Origin: DATELY01 sp035276085
GTDB taxonomy: Bacteria; Pseudomonadota; Gammaproteobacteria; Steroidobacterales; Steroidobacteraceae
DNA length: 29,794 nt
Direction: 5' to 3'
Assembly: GCA_035276085.1 (NCBI GenBank)
Contig: DATELY010000033.1
Location: forward strand, 1 to 29,794
Below are positions 16,339 through 24,346 of the stretch, piece after piece (position 1 is the first letter of the stretch; each line of letters begins with the position of its first letter). The position numbers were made by a program, and so were the translations under genes. Under the pieces are notes generated by a model that searched no databases, was not told the origin of the DNA, and saw only the letters and a program-made list of their open reading frames with translations.

Positions 16339-16536
16339 GTGAAATATTTCAATGTGGAGCAACGCGGTGTCATCGTCGGCTACACCGCGATCGTCGATCC
16401 GGCGCGCTTGGGCTTGAAGGTCCAGGCGTTCGTTCAGGTCTTTGAGTCAACCGCGTGCCCCTCGCAGTGGGCGCGCGACTCTCTTACATGCCAGCGGGCG
16501 ATTCGCTCGCGATCTCAGGATTCGCAAGACGACTGA
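16339..16536 (+). pseudogene. Lrp/AsnC family regulator fragment
   Basis: VEQRGVIVGYTAIVDPARLGLKVQAFVQVFES matches the junction between the HTH and the RAM ligand domain of Lrp/AsnC regulators (typical form: leader Glu-x-x-Gly-Val-Ile-x-Gly-Tyr-x-Ala-x-x-Asp-Pro). The N-terminal HTH is absent: a stop lies in frame just upstream. After FES the frame is no longer Lrp-like and ends after 65 codons. It is divergent from the fused E1 gene. In pseudomonads an Lrp-type activator, bkdR, sits divergently next to the branched-chain oxoacid dehydrogenase genes, so this is plausibly the wreck of that regulator. Confidence 0.7.
16340..16351. promoter_or_regulatory. AT-rich 12-bp palindrome upstream of fused E1
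   Basis: TGAAATATTTCA is a perfect palindrome about 157 bases upstream of the fused E1 start, in the most AT-rich part of the divergent region. Lrp-type activators bind AT-rich dyads. It overlaps the start of the Lrp fragment, so it may also mark the breakpoint. Confidence 0.25.
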
Positions 16537-16617
16537 AGTCGCGCCGGTCAGCGAGCCGAGTAACCAAAGCCGATTGTTGATCCGTCGCAGCGTGATGCAT
16601 ACGGACAAGACTGATCG

Positions 16618-16637
16618 GGGTGAAGCGCTACACGCTG
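16618..16637 (+). repeat. 20-bp repeat, copy 1 (uninterrupted site)
   Basis: GGGTGAAGCGCTACACGCTG is identical to 22832-22851. Here it continues into TCCCGG; in the other copy it continues into GTGCGACG. The surrounding frame on the plus strand reads LIGVKRYTLSRRCRSEFE and then stops, which may be the last codons of a lost gene or insertion element. See the group II intron entry for the suggested meaning. Confidence 0.6.
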
Positions 16638-16673
16638 TCCCGGCGATGCCGATCCGAGTTCGAGTGAGGTGAT

Positions 16674-17105
16674 CTACTTCCGTGTCCTTGCTGGCATGAT
16701 GAGCTCGAACGTTCGCAGCCGGTGACCACGCTTAATTCGATAGGTGGTGAAGTCCCGGCGATCGATCGTGAACACCTTGTGGAGATTTTCGGCCTCGGCC
16801 ATGGCTACGAGCGAGGCGTCTGCCAGATCCATCGGCTGGTCTGCATATTGCTGCATCAGCTCAAAGGAGCGGTCCATCGTTTCCGGATCGAGAAACCACA
16901 AGGTGAGGCCGCCGTCCGCGATGAAATGGATGAGATTTGCTGCGCCAACGCTGCCCGGGGAGAGCAGGTGGAATGCCTCCGTGAGGACGGGGATTGTGGT
17001 TCCGAGCGGCTCTACGATGGATTTGAGCACATCGACGCACGGCCGATGCGAGTCGTCGGCGGGATCGAACAGCGCGACGATGGGGCCCGTATCCAGCAGG
17101 ATCAT
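16674..17105 (-). CDS. vapC: VapC-type PIN-domain toxin ribonuclease
   Basis: A 143-residue PIN-domain protein. The acidic metal site is complete: Asp5 in LLDTGPIVALF, Glu43 in PVLTEAFHLL, Asp93 in PMDLADASLVAMAE and Asp115 in VFTIDRRDF. VapC proteins are Mg-dependent RNases, mostly cutting tRNA or rRNA, and are held inactive by VapB. Its ATG overlaps the antitoxin stop by 4 bases (ATGA), the normal antitoxin-first order and coupling. The intact catalytic set suggests an active toxin. Confidence 0.9.
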   Translation of the reverse strand: MILLDTGPIVALFDPADDSHRPCVDVLKSIVEPLGTTIPVLTEAFHLLSPGSVGAANLIHFIADGGLTLWFLDPETMDRSFELMQQYADQPMDLADASLVAMAEAENLHKVFTIDRRDFTTYRIKRGHRLRTFELIMPARTRK

Positions 17106-17365
17106 TTGCCGTGTTTTCGCGCGATCACGGCTCTGACGGCGACTTTCGCATCTTTGGCAGCGGCACGAGCATAGCCGCCCGGTCCAAGATCCAGCTGGCG
17201 AAACACCTCGTAAGGTGCGCGCTGCGCCGGCTCATTCTGCGCTTGCTGCTTGTACGCCATCAGACCGCGTTTCAGGACTTCGGAGATCGATAATCCGGTG
17301 GACCGGGTGAGCGATGTCAGCACATGCTCCGCTTCGTCATCGAGTCTTACTGTTCGAGTAGCCAT
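17102..17365 (-). CDS. vapB: VapB-type ribbon-helix-helix antitoxin
   Basis: An 87-residue protein starting MATRTVRLDDEAEHVLTSLTRSTGLSISEVLKRGL, a ribbon-helix-helix DNA-binding domain at residues 1-40. A basic/Ala-rich tail (ARAAAKDAKVAVRAVIARK) would wrap the toxin. An in-frame extension upstream is rejected because it would run through the promoter/operator. It overlaps vapC by 4 bases. A 19-bp palindrome lies 20 bases upstream of its start and is the expected autoregulatory operator. Confidence 0.87.
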   Translation of the reverse strand: MATRTVRLDDEAEHVLTSLTRSTGLSISEVLKRGLMAYKQQAQNEPAQRAPYEVFRQLDLGPGGYARAAAKDAKVAVRAVIARKHGK

Positions 17366-17385
17366 AACTCGAGCCCTGAAGTCAC

Positions 17386-17404
17386 GTAATACGATCAGTA
17401 TTAC
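17386..17404. promoter_or_regulatory. VapB operator palindrome
   Basis: GTAATACGATCAGTATTAC has exact 7-base arms (GTAATAC/GTATTAC) around GATCA. It sits just upstream of the antitoxin start codon at 17365, where RHH antitoxins bind to repress their own operon. The arms resemble -10 sequence, so binding would occlude the promoter. Confidence 0.6.
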
Positions 17405-17560
17405 AGGTGGGCGCTTAGGCGTCAACGCGCCCGCCAGGCCATGCGCCTGCGGGCCTTGCTCGATTGGTTCAGGGGGCAGGTAGACATGCGAAATGAAACG
17501 CCATGGCGGATGCGCGTTGCACGTCTTGCTGTTCTTCCGTCTGATTGGAATCGTGAGTCT

Positions 17561-17950
17561 GTGCCGATGCGTCGTCGAAGCCGAAAGACATTGCGGGACA
17601 GCGTAGAGTCCTTGATCGCTCGCGGGGGCGACGATGTGTTTCTAACCCGCGAGTTCGCTCGTGTTGGAGACAAGAATCAAGTCATTCGAAATCTTGCGGG
17701 AGTTGATTCGCGAGGGTCGACTGATTCGCCTTCGCTACGGGGTTTATGCACGCGCCGAACCGTCCAGGCTTTCGAGTCGCCCCGCGCTGATTGCACGCGA
17801 TGGCTTCGCGGGTGCCTCACGAGAAGCACTGACAAAGCTTGGGGTCGACTGGCAATTCACTGAAGCTGAGCGGGCATATTATGAGTTGCGAATTTGGAGT
17901 TTCGACCGAAATAGCGGCGAAACCCAGTGGTCGGGGCTGGTGGTACGGCG
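17561..17950 (+). pseudogene. Frameshifted AbiEi/DUF6088-like antitoxin gene
   Basis: Two overlapping frames together give one winged-helix protein. Frame one (start GTG 17561 or ATG 17567) reads RKTLRDSVESLIARGGDDVFLTREFARVGDKNQVIR. Frame two continues LRELIREGRLIRLRYGVYARAE, the typical wing of DUF6088/AbiEi proteins, then PALIARDGFAGASREALTKLGVDWQ. The shift is one extra base, most simply in the AAA run at 17689-17691. Beyond about 17870 the C-terminal part no longer looks like the family. No AbiEii-type nucleotidyltransferase toxin is adjacent. In sound form this family is a type IV antitoxin or related regulator. Confidence 0.65.
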
Positions 17951-18197
17951 AAGCGCGTTAGTTTCGTCCCCTTTGCCGGCGGGCACTCAGGCTTGCTCAA
18001 TATCCAGAATCATCCCCAAGATCGTAGATCTGCTTGACCGTTCCCCAAGGAATTCCTGTTTGCGTATCTAGCGCCAGGAGCGGTGCAGGAAGCCTTCTTC
18101 CGGACTTGCTGGCACTTCCGCGCCGGCCGCAAGTTTCGCGCCAGTCTCGATTGCTAGCTTGGCTTCCGATGACGACCAACCGTTCGAGGAACCAGCC

Positions 18198-20615
18198 ATG
18201 CTGCATCGATTCTTGCCGCTTGCCGCTCTCATTTATGTATCCGTCTCGCTTCCGGTGCATGCCCAGGCCCAACAGGCGGCGGAGGGCGGCGTTCGTGGAC
18301 GCATCGTGGATTCGGTGACTGGACGGGCGGTACCGACGGCGACTGTGCACCTCATGCGCAATCAGCGGGTTCAACGCACGGTTGAAGCCGATACCGCCGG
18401 AGAGTTTTCGTTCGATCGTGTGCCGGAAGGCGTGTACTCGGTCGAGGTCGAAGAGCAGGGCTACGTGAAAGCCGTGCAGGCGGATGTACGGGTCGTGCTT
18501 CGCAGAGTGGCAGCCGTCGAATTCGCGCTGGTGCGCGGGAGCGATGAGGTGCTTGCCGAAGTGGTTGTCTCGGCGCGCGCGATAGCTGGGGATCCGCGGG
18601 CGACGCCGAACACCGTGCTGCTGGAGCGTGAAGAGATACGACGTAGTCCCGGCAGCGCAGGCGACGTGTTCCGTGCGCTCGACGTTCTGCCGGGCGTCGT
18701 CTCGACGGGTGAGTTCTCAAGCTTCACCGTGCGTGGCAACGGGCCGCGGGACAACCTGATCCTGATCGACGGCATTCCTTTCGATAAAGTTGCGCATTTC
18801 GATGAGTCGCTCGGCGAGCAGGAAGCTGTCGATGGCGGCGGACGATATTCGATCTTCGCGCCGAACATCATCGGCAGCGCCAAGTTTTCTCCTGGCGGCT
18901 GGCGGGCGGCCGAGGGCGGCAAGAACGGTTCGTTGCTGGATCTGCAGATCGCGGACGGCAATCCCGTGAGCTCCACGGCGGGCGCACGCGTCGACATCAT
19001 TGGAGTGGAGGCGGACTACGACGGGCCGAGCTACGTGGCCGATAACACCAGCTTGCTGCTATCGGCGCGCCATTTCGACTTCAGCAACTTGTTCAAAGCG
19101 ATCGATGAGAAGGACATCGGCGCGCAGCGCCTGACTGATTTCATCGCGAAGTCCGTCACCCACCTGAATGACGATCATCGTCTCGAGCTGCTGGCGATTC
19201 ACGCAGGCGAAGATTCCAAGCGAACGGTCGAGAATGCGCTCGCGTCCGAAAACTTCGAGGACGTTGGGCTCGAGGACTCGAAGCAGGACAGCACATTGCT
19301 CGGCGTGACGTGGCGGTGGTCTCCCGGTGAGGTCGCCCAGTTGCGCAATACATTCTATTACCGCAAGAGCGACACCACGGGCACGGAGGGCGAGGCATAT
19401 CCGGATCTCGCGGGACCCGACCCGACACCTGCGACGACGCCGGTCCGCGAGAACATTCTGCGCATCAAGGAGCGTGAAACAGAGATCGGCTGGCGCAGCG
19501 ATTTCAGCACGTTGCTCGGCTCGGATGGAAACTTCTCCGCCGGCGCGCGGGTCGCTCGCGTGGACCTCGACTTCGACCGTCGTCTCTCCGGCGACTGGAC
19601 ACGGTATGTGTACGAAGAGTCGGACTTTCGCGCCGACACGACACAACAGTACATCGTGCTGACGCCCGAGGAATACAACTCGACGTTGAGCGCAGCGGAG
19701 ACGCAGATTGCTGCCTATGCCGACTACGCCTGGACCATCGGCGATTTCACATGGACACCCGGAATGCGCTACGAGCGCGATGGGTTTTCCGGAAAGTCCG
19801 TCGTCGCCCCGCGCCTGCTATTGAGTTGGCAACCCGATGCGGTCACCCGAGTGTGGACCGGAGGTGGCGTGTACTATCAAGCACCGCGTTATCTTGATAT
19901 CGCGGCCGATCCGTCCAATCTCGACCTGAAGAGCGAGCGCTCCACGCAGTGGGTGCTGGGCTATTCCCGGCACCTGCGCGAGGATCTGCGTTTTTCGGCA
20001 GAAGGGTACTATCAGAAGCTCGACGATCTGATCGTGTTCGACGATCGGACCACGAACACCGCAACCAACATCGGGGAGGGTTCAGCCACGGGCGTGGATC
20101 TGATGCTTGCCAAGCGCATGAGCCGAGGCTGGAGCGCTTCGGCGACCTACTCATACTCGCGCGCCCGCCGCGATGACAAGCTCGGCGAAGGCGAATATGC
20201 GTCGGACTGGGATCGGCCGCATGCGTTCGGTATCGTCGGCGCCTGGCAACCGAGCGATCGATGGACATTCTCGGCGAAATGGAAATATGCCTCAGGCCGG
20301 CCCACCGATGCGTTCGTCGTGCACAGCGACGTGTTGGGAGACGCAGGCCCCGTGCGCTACTCGAAGGAGCTGACGCGCACCAACACCGATCGCCTGCCTG
20401 CCTATCATTCACTGAGTCTGCGCGCGGACTACCAGCGCCGCTTCGGCCCGCTGAGTCTGGTTGCTTATCTGGACATACTGAACGTTTACGGCCGCGAGAA
20501 CGCCAACGGTTATGAATGGGACGAACGTCGCGGCGTCAACATCATCGAAGGACTCGATGAGCCGCTGCCCACCATCGGACTCAGGTTCGAATACTCCTGG
20601 ACGCCAGGCGAATGA
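18198..20615 (+). CDS. TonB-dependent outer-membrane receptor with N-terminal CarboxypepD_reg domain
   Basis: An 805-residue receptor. It has a signal peptide (LPLAALIYVSVSLPVHAQA) and a beta-sandwich of the carboxypeptidase-regulatory type (about 33-100: GGVRGRIVDSVTGRAVPTATV ... GEFSFDRVPEGVYSVEV). The plug domain runs from about 115 (RSPGSAGDVFRALDVLPGVV, FTVRGNGPRDNLILIDGIPF). The rest is the 22-strand barrel with alternating aromatic strands, ending LRFEYSWTPGE rather than on an aromatic residue. ATG 18198 has GAGG 9 bases upstream. It imports a scarce substrate across the outer membrane using TonB energy. A response regulator gene follows after 21 bases, so receptor and two-component system appear co-expressed. 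The substrate is unknown. Confidence 0.92.
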   Translation: MLHRFLPLAALIYVSVSLPVHAQAQQAAEGGVRGRIVDSVTGRAVPTATVHLMRNQRVQRTVEADTAGEFSFDRVPEGVYSVEVEEQGYVKAVQADVRVVLRRVAAVEFALVRGSDEVLAEVVVSARAIAGDPRATPNTVLLEREEIRRSPGSAGDVFRALDVLPGVVSTGEFSSFTVRGNGPRDNLILIDGIPFDKVAHFDESLGEQEAVDGGGRYSIFAPNIIGSAKFSPGGWRAAEGGKNGSLLDLQIADGNPVSSTAGARVDIIGVEADYDGPSYVADNTSLLLSARHFDFSNLFKAIDEKDIGAQRLTDFIAKSVTHLNDDHRLELLAIHAGEDSKRTVENALASENFEDVGLEDSKQDSTLLGVTWRWSPGEVAQLRNTFYYRKSDTTGTEGEAYPDLAGPDPTPATTPVRENILRIKERETEIGWRSDFSTLLGSDGNFSAGARVARVDLDFDRRLSGDWTRYVYEESDFRADTTQQYIVLTPEEYNSTLSAAETQIAAYADYAWTIGDFTWTPGMRYERDGFSGKSVVAPRLLLSWQPDAVTRVWTGGGVYYQAPRYLDIAADPSNLDLKSERSTQWVLGYSRHLREDLRFSAEGYYQKLDDLIVFDDRTTNTATNIGEGSATGVDLMLAKRMSRGWSASATYSYSRARRDDKLGEGEYASDWDRPHAFGIVGAWQPSDRWTFSAKWKYASGRPTDAFVVHSDVLGDAGPVRYSKELTRTNTDRLPAYHSLSLRADYQRRFGPLSLVAYLDILNVYGRENANGYEWDERRGVNIIEGLDEPLPTIGLRFEYSWTPGE

Positions 20616-20636
20616 GCCGAGCACCGAGATTGCCCA

Positions 20637-21302
20637 TTGAGATTGCTCATCATCGAAGATAACCAGCGGCTCAGTCAGGCCGTCGCGGAGAGCCTGCGTG
20701 CGCAAGGATTCGCGGTCGATACAGCGGCCTCGGCGTCCGAGGGACTACGGGTGTGGCGAGCGGCCGACTACGATGCCGCCGTGCTCGATCTCATGCTTCC
20801 GGACGGCACCGGCCTCAACGCGCTGAAGGAAATGCGTGACCGAGGTAACATGACGCCCGTGCTGATCCTCACCGCGCTTGGTGCGATCGAGGATCGCGTG
20901 CGCGGTCTGGATTGCGGCGCGGACGACTATCTCGTCAAACCCTTCGCGATGCAGGAGCTCATCGCTCGGCTGCGGGCGCTGTTGCGTCGTCCGGGCGCGG
21001 CATTGGGTCGCACGCTGACGCTCGGTACCGTGAAGCTCGATACGTCCGCACGTATCGCCACCGTCGCCGAGACGCAGCTCGATCTGACACGCTCGGAGCT
21101 GATCGTCCTCGAAGCGCTGCTGCGCAATCAGGGACGTGTTATCTCGAAGGAGCGGCTTGCCGAATGCCTGTACGATTTCGAGCAGGAGCGCAGCGCGAAT
21201 TCGGTGGAGACGCAAGTGCACAGGTTGCGCAAGAAGCTCGCGGCCGCGGGCGCTGATGTGTCGCTCCGGACTTTGCGCGGTCTGGGCTATCTTGCCTCTT
21301 GA
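20637..21302 (+). CDS. OmpR/QseB-family response regulator
   Basis: A 221-residue regulator. The receiver domain has acidic residues near 7-8 (IIEDN), the phospho-acceptor Asp51 in AVLDLMLPDG, Thr79 and Lys101 in YLVKPFA. The OmpR-type winged helix follows (about 125-220: LTRSELIVLEALLRNQGRVISKERL, SANSVETQVHRLRKKL, LRTLRGLGYL). The start is TTG at 20637, giving MRLLIIED, the standard opening; no better start exists in frame. It stops 10 bases before the sensor kinase. It is most like the QseB/PmrA/TctD branch. It likely controls the receptor gene upstream in response to the kinase signal. Confidence 0.92.
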   Translation: MRLLIIEDNQRLSQAVAESLRAQGFAVDTAASASEGLRVWRAADYDAAVLDLMLPDGTGLNALKEMRDRGNMTPVLILTALGAIEDRVRGLDCGADDYLVKPFAMQELIARLRALLRRPGAALGRTLTLGTVKLDTSARIATVAETQLDLTRSELIVLEALLRNQGRVISKERLAECLYDFEQERSANSVETQVHRLRKKLAAAGADVSLRTLRGLGYLAS

Positions 21303-21312
21303 CCGCGGCTCG

Positions 21313-22668
21313 ATGCGTGCCCCGTCCCTACTTCGAGCACTCGTCGTTCGACTGAGCATCGTGGTCGTGCTGGCGCTGGCCGGCAGCTATCTGGTGTTGT
21401 ACCGCGAATTTCGCGAAGGGCTGATGGGTCTGGAAGGCCAGAGCATTGCCGTCCAAGTGCAGGACCTGCGTGCGTCGATCGTGTCGGGGACGGGCCCACC
21501 GCGTCTCGAGTTGCCACGGTCCCTGCAAGAGTTCTACGCCCAACCGGATACATTGAACGGTTATCAAGTGCTGAGCGCAGATGGCACGGTGCTGGAGTCG
21601 GGCGGTTTCTCTGCGCCTGATCTGCCATTGCCGGTCGCTCGAGGCGGTGGGCAGGTCGTCATGCAGCTGGAAACGCATGCGCTATCGGGCAACAGCATCA
21701 TGGCTGCCGCGCTCGAACTCGATGATCGTCACGGCCCATACTGGTTGCGTGTGGTGCGGAATCTCAAGGACACAGAGAGTCTGGTCGCCCAGCTCATGCT
21801 CGGCGCGTTGGACGAGCTGTATCCGCCGATTGCCCTGCTGCTGATCGCCGTCGTCAGCGTCGTGGTCGTGACGGTGCTGTCATCGCTTCGCTCCTTGCGT
21901 GCCGTCTCGCATCAGGCCTCGATGTTGTCGCTGAATCGTTTGGACGAGCGGTTGCATGCCAAAAACCTTCCTCGGGAGCTCGTTCCGCTGGTTCAGGCAG
22001 TCAACGCCTCGCTCGATCGGCTCGAAGCAGACTATCGCGTGCAGCGGGAATTTACCGCCAACGCCGCGCATGAGCTGCGTACCCCGCTTGCGACGTTGCG
22101 AGCACGGCTCGAGTCCCGCTTTTCGGCGCGGGAGCTGGGCGATGTTGCGTTCGAAATCGAACAGCTCGCGCGGCTCGTCGAGCAACTGCTCTGTCTTGCG
22201 CGCCTCGATTCGCAGGAACAGTTCCAGTTTGCCGCGTTCGACGCTCACGCCGTTGCGCTGGAAGTGGCTCGGGAGCTGGCGCCTGTTGCGCTCGAATCAG
22301 AACACTACGTGACCGCCACGACGCCCGACGCTTCCGTGCCTGCGCACGGGAATGCAACACTGACGCGCCTGGTCTTTCGCAACCTGATCGAGAACGCGAT
22401 TCAGTACACGCCCGCCGGCACGTCGATCACGCTGTCCGCTGATTCTGCCACTGTGATCATTGCCGATGATGGGCCCGGAATCGCTGCGCATGCCGCTGCG
22501 TCCCTGTTCGAGCGGTTCCGCCGCGGTCCCAATGCCTCGGGCCCCGGCGCGGGCTTGGGGCTCGCAATCGCGAAGTGCATCATGGAGCGGCAAGGCGGAC
22601 GCCTGTCGCTCGACGCGAATGCGGCCCGCGGGGCGCGTTTCGTGATGGAGTTTCCCGAACCTATGTAA
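21313..22668 (+). CDS. QseC-like membrane sensor histidine kinase
   Basis: A 451-residue kinase. TM helix 1 is at about 13-30 (LSIVVVLALAGSYLVLY) and TM2 at about 172-194 (IALLLIAVVSVVVVTVL), enclosing a periplasmic sensor region of about 140 residues. HAMP-like linker and H-box follow, with phospho-His253 in NAAHELRTPLATLRARLE. The N-box is LIENAIQYTP (about 358-367), G1 DDGPGI (about 386) and G2 GAGLGLAI. ATG 21313 is 10 bases after the regulator stop; the longer upstream frame lies inside the regulator gene. The short periplasmic domain with DTLNGYQVLSADGTVLESGG is the 2CSK_N type found in QseC/TctE sensors. Confidence 0.92.
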   Translation: MRAPSLLRALVVRLSIVVVLALAGSYLVLYREFREGLMGLEGQSIAVQVQDLRASIVSGTGPPRLELPRSLQEFYAQPDTLNGYQVLSADGTVLESGGFSAPDLPLPVARGGGQVVMQLETHALSGNSIMAAALELDDRHGPYWLRVVRNLKDTESLVAQLMLGALDELYPPIALLLIAVVSVVVVTVLSSLRSLRAVSHQASMLSLNRLDERLHAKNLPRELVPLVQAVNASLDRLEADYRVQREFTANAAHELRTPLATLRARLESRFSARELGDVAFEIEQLARLVEQLLCLARLDSQEQFQFAAFDAHAVALEVARELAPVALESEHYVTATTPDASVPAHGNATLTRLVFRNLIENAIQYTPAGTSITLSADSATVIIADDGPGIAAHAAASLFERFRRGPNASGPGAGLGLAIAKCIMERQGGRLSLDANAARGARFVMEFPEPM

Positions 22669-22851
22669 GTTTCACGCGTTGCTCGGCACGCACGGGTCAG
22701 ATCGATCGATGCTCAGGCGGAGGGTGGAATAGGGCGCAAGTTGCGGGTCCGCCAGGTCCTTGTGGCGTTCCTCGAGCCGCAGTTTCAGCAGCGTCTCGCT
22801 GACTGTGCGGGTGGGCTGCCCCTCGATAAATGGGTGAAGCGCTACACGCTG
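22669..22851. other. Gap after the kinase, probable exon/IS remnant
   Basis: No gene is supported. On the plus strand the frame ending at 22851 reads PQFQQRLADCAGGLPLDKWVKRYTL. On the minus strand a frame reads RTVSETLLKLRLEERHKDL. Either could be the decayed end of a gene. The last 20 bases repeat those at 16618-16637. Confidence 0.35.
22832..22851 (+). repeat. 20-bp repeat, copy 2 (5' flank of the intron fragment)
   Basis: GGGTGAAGCGCTACACGCTG is identical to 16618-16637, and the identity ends exactly at the G before GTGCG. A 20-base match by chance within 30 kb is very unlikely. It contains candidate intron-binding sequences: IBS1 ACGCTG at the 3' end and IBS2 around CGCTA. Confidence 0.6.
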
Positions 22852-23265
22852 GTGCGACGTGAATGGGGATCCGAAGGATCAGATTCCCGGTGCTGTAGAG
22901 GAGATGAGGGTCGGCCCCTCGAAGTCGGCGTGCAGAAGCTGGCTTCAAACCAGGCAGTGCTGCTGTGGTCCAAAAGTCATGGTAGTGAGCGAGTGCTGAA
23001 AAATCGGTCCAAAGAGGCCGAAGGTGAGAGTTGAGCAGGTGAACGAAAGTGAACCGACCGATGACGCATCGAAAATCGAAGACGCTGTCAGAACCGCGGG
23101 GCGCAGTGTACCTGCGGGATAAGTTGGGAGAGAGATCTGCAGATCGACCCAGCGACAGCCGGTGTAAAGGCGGCACGAACTCAACTCAGGCTCCGCTACG
23201 GAACACGTGAAGTTGACGGGCGATGTGAAGGGAAACGACAAGTGGTAGCACCACGAGGAGGCGAC
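22852..23265 (+). mobile_element. Probable 5' fragment (domain I) of a group II intron
   Basis: The stretch starts with GTGCGACG, fitting the GUGYG 5' consensus of group II introns. It is rich in purines and GAA/GAAA loops, such as GATCC-GAA-GGATC near 22867-22879 and GTGAAC/GTGAAC spaced by GAAA near 23038, as in intron domain I. A candidate EBS1 CAGTGT (23104-23109) pairs with the six bases before the 5' junction, with one G-U. TAGTG (22983-22987) can pair with CGCTA of the flank as EBS2. No domain V hairpin, no reverse transcriptase and no 3' end are visible, so it is truncated near the lipoprotein gene stop. The call rests on motif recognition by eye, not a covariance model. Confidence 0.55.
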
Positions 23266-23703
23266 TCACCTATTTGAGCAACTCATGGCAGGCTGCAGCG
23301 TTGGCTCGAAGTCAAGCCCGATGCGATTGGATTTCGTTTCCTTGTACGACAGCGCTGTGCAATGTTCGGCTTCAATTTCGAAGTTCACCACATAGGACGC
23401 GCCGTTCTGCGGGATTAGGCTGGAACTCGCCTGACAAGGGGTCGAGACACCATTGTAGACATAGTTGTAGTAGCTGACTCCCAGCGTCAGCCGACGATCA
23501 GCCGGGATATCGGCGTATCCGGAAGCATCATTCTTGAGTAGATACTGCTGATTATCGAGACACATCCACAGGTTGGCTCCGCTCCAGTCACCTATGAGGT
23601 GCACCCTCGCGTGACTAGCACCGTCTGGTAGTTGATAGTTTGGAATCGTCACGCACGCAGACGCTGCGATCGCAAGCATCACAAGCAGAATTGCACGGCT
23701 CAT
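23266..23703 (-). CDS. Small putative lipoprotein, function unknown
   Basis: A 145-residue protein with a lipoprotein signal: MSRAILLVMLAIAASAC, Cys17 being the lipidation site. The mature part (HARVHLIGDWSGANLWMCLDNQQYLLKN, later LTLGVSYYNYVYNG) looks like a beta-rich domain of the kind found in DUF2846-like lipoproteins, but I cannot name the family. Two mature Cys residues might form a disulfide. Its ATG overlaps the stop of the upstream lipoprotein gene (ATGA), so the two are coupled. Its own stop lies right at the truncated edge of the intron-like sequence, so its last few codons may have been altered. Confidence 0.75.
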   Translation of the reverse strand: MSRAILLVMLAIAASACVTIPNYQLPDGASHARVHLIGDWSGANLWMCLDNQQYLLKNDASGYADIPADRRLTLGVSYYNYVYNGVSTPCQASSSLIPQNGASYVVNFEIEAEHCTALSYKETKSNRIGLDFEPTLQPAMSCSNR

Positions 23704-24134
23704 GACTTGTCCTCCGGTTTCACTTCGGGTTTCAGCCGAGTGATGAGATCCGGCGCGGACAACACCGGCCCTTCTGGTTGATCCAGCAGGAGGATGTACG
23801 CGTAGATCGTGGGCTTACCGGTAATGGTAGTCACCGTCTTCTCGGTGCTGCGACGATCAGCAATTGCAGCTGGTAGATTCTCGTAAAGTAAAAAATATTC
23901 TTTGTGCTCGCGCTGCGCCACCTCCGCACAACGATATAGGAGGTAGACGCCGGCCTTGTGCGGATCAATGAAGCCGTTGCCTGCAAAGCCCACTTTGATC
24001 AGATCACCGGGACTTTTTTTATCCCAGTAACCACCCATCCAGCCAACCAGTGGATTGGTCGCGCTCTGGTAGCCAGTGGCACATGCAGCGGCGAGCACAC
24101 TCACTGCCCCAAGAATCACTGCTCGAATTTTCAT
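23700..24134 (-). CDS. Lipoprotein resembling the CC0125/CC1285 family
   Basis: A 144-residue protein starting MKIRAVILGAVSVLAAAC, with a lipobox and Cys18, followed by ATGYQSATNPLVGWMGGYWDKK and VGFAGNGF. That opening, and the segment YLLYRCAEVAQREHKEYFLL, recall small lipoproteins named CC0125/CC1285 from Caulobacter and relatives, whose function is unknown. ATG 24134 has AGGG five bases upstream; a GTG two codons earlier is an alternative. Asp after the Cys is absent (Ala-Thr follow), which predicts outer-membrane sorting. It is the first gene of a two-lipoprotein unit. Confidence 0.75.
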   Translation of the reverse strand: MKIRAVILGAVSVLAAACATGYQSATNPLVGWMGGYWDKKSPGDLIKVGFAGNGFIDPHKAGVYLLYRCAEVAQREHKEYFLLYENLPAAIADRRSTEKTVTTITGKPTIYAYILLLDQPEGPVLSAPDLITRLKPEVKPEDKS

Positions 24135-24346
24135 TGGCACCCTGCTGCGCTAAGTTGTCGTTGTGCGCATATCCGTGGCGCTCGGACGAAAGGTATTGAA
24201 CGTATTGTCGTTCTTGAGCCCGAGCCATCGAGAGATAGAGTACGAAACTCGGAATACGCGGTAAAGAGCGCTGCGGTGTTCTGTGTGGCCCCTTAGAATT
24301 GCCGTCGCCGGAGACCGAAGGAAGTTAAAACTACGCGAGGAGCACG

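Noticed and set aside
17997..18374. 125-codon minus-strand open frame over the TonB receptor start
   Set aside because: It overlaps the receptor's signal peptide region, has no ribosome site and no recognisable motif.
22945..23241. 98-codon minus-strand open frame
   Set aside because: It is Ser/Thr/Phe/Cys-rich and lies wholly inside the intron-like sequence; a translation of structured RNA fits better than a protein gene.
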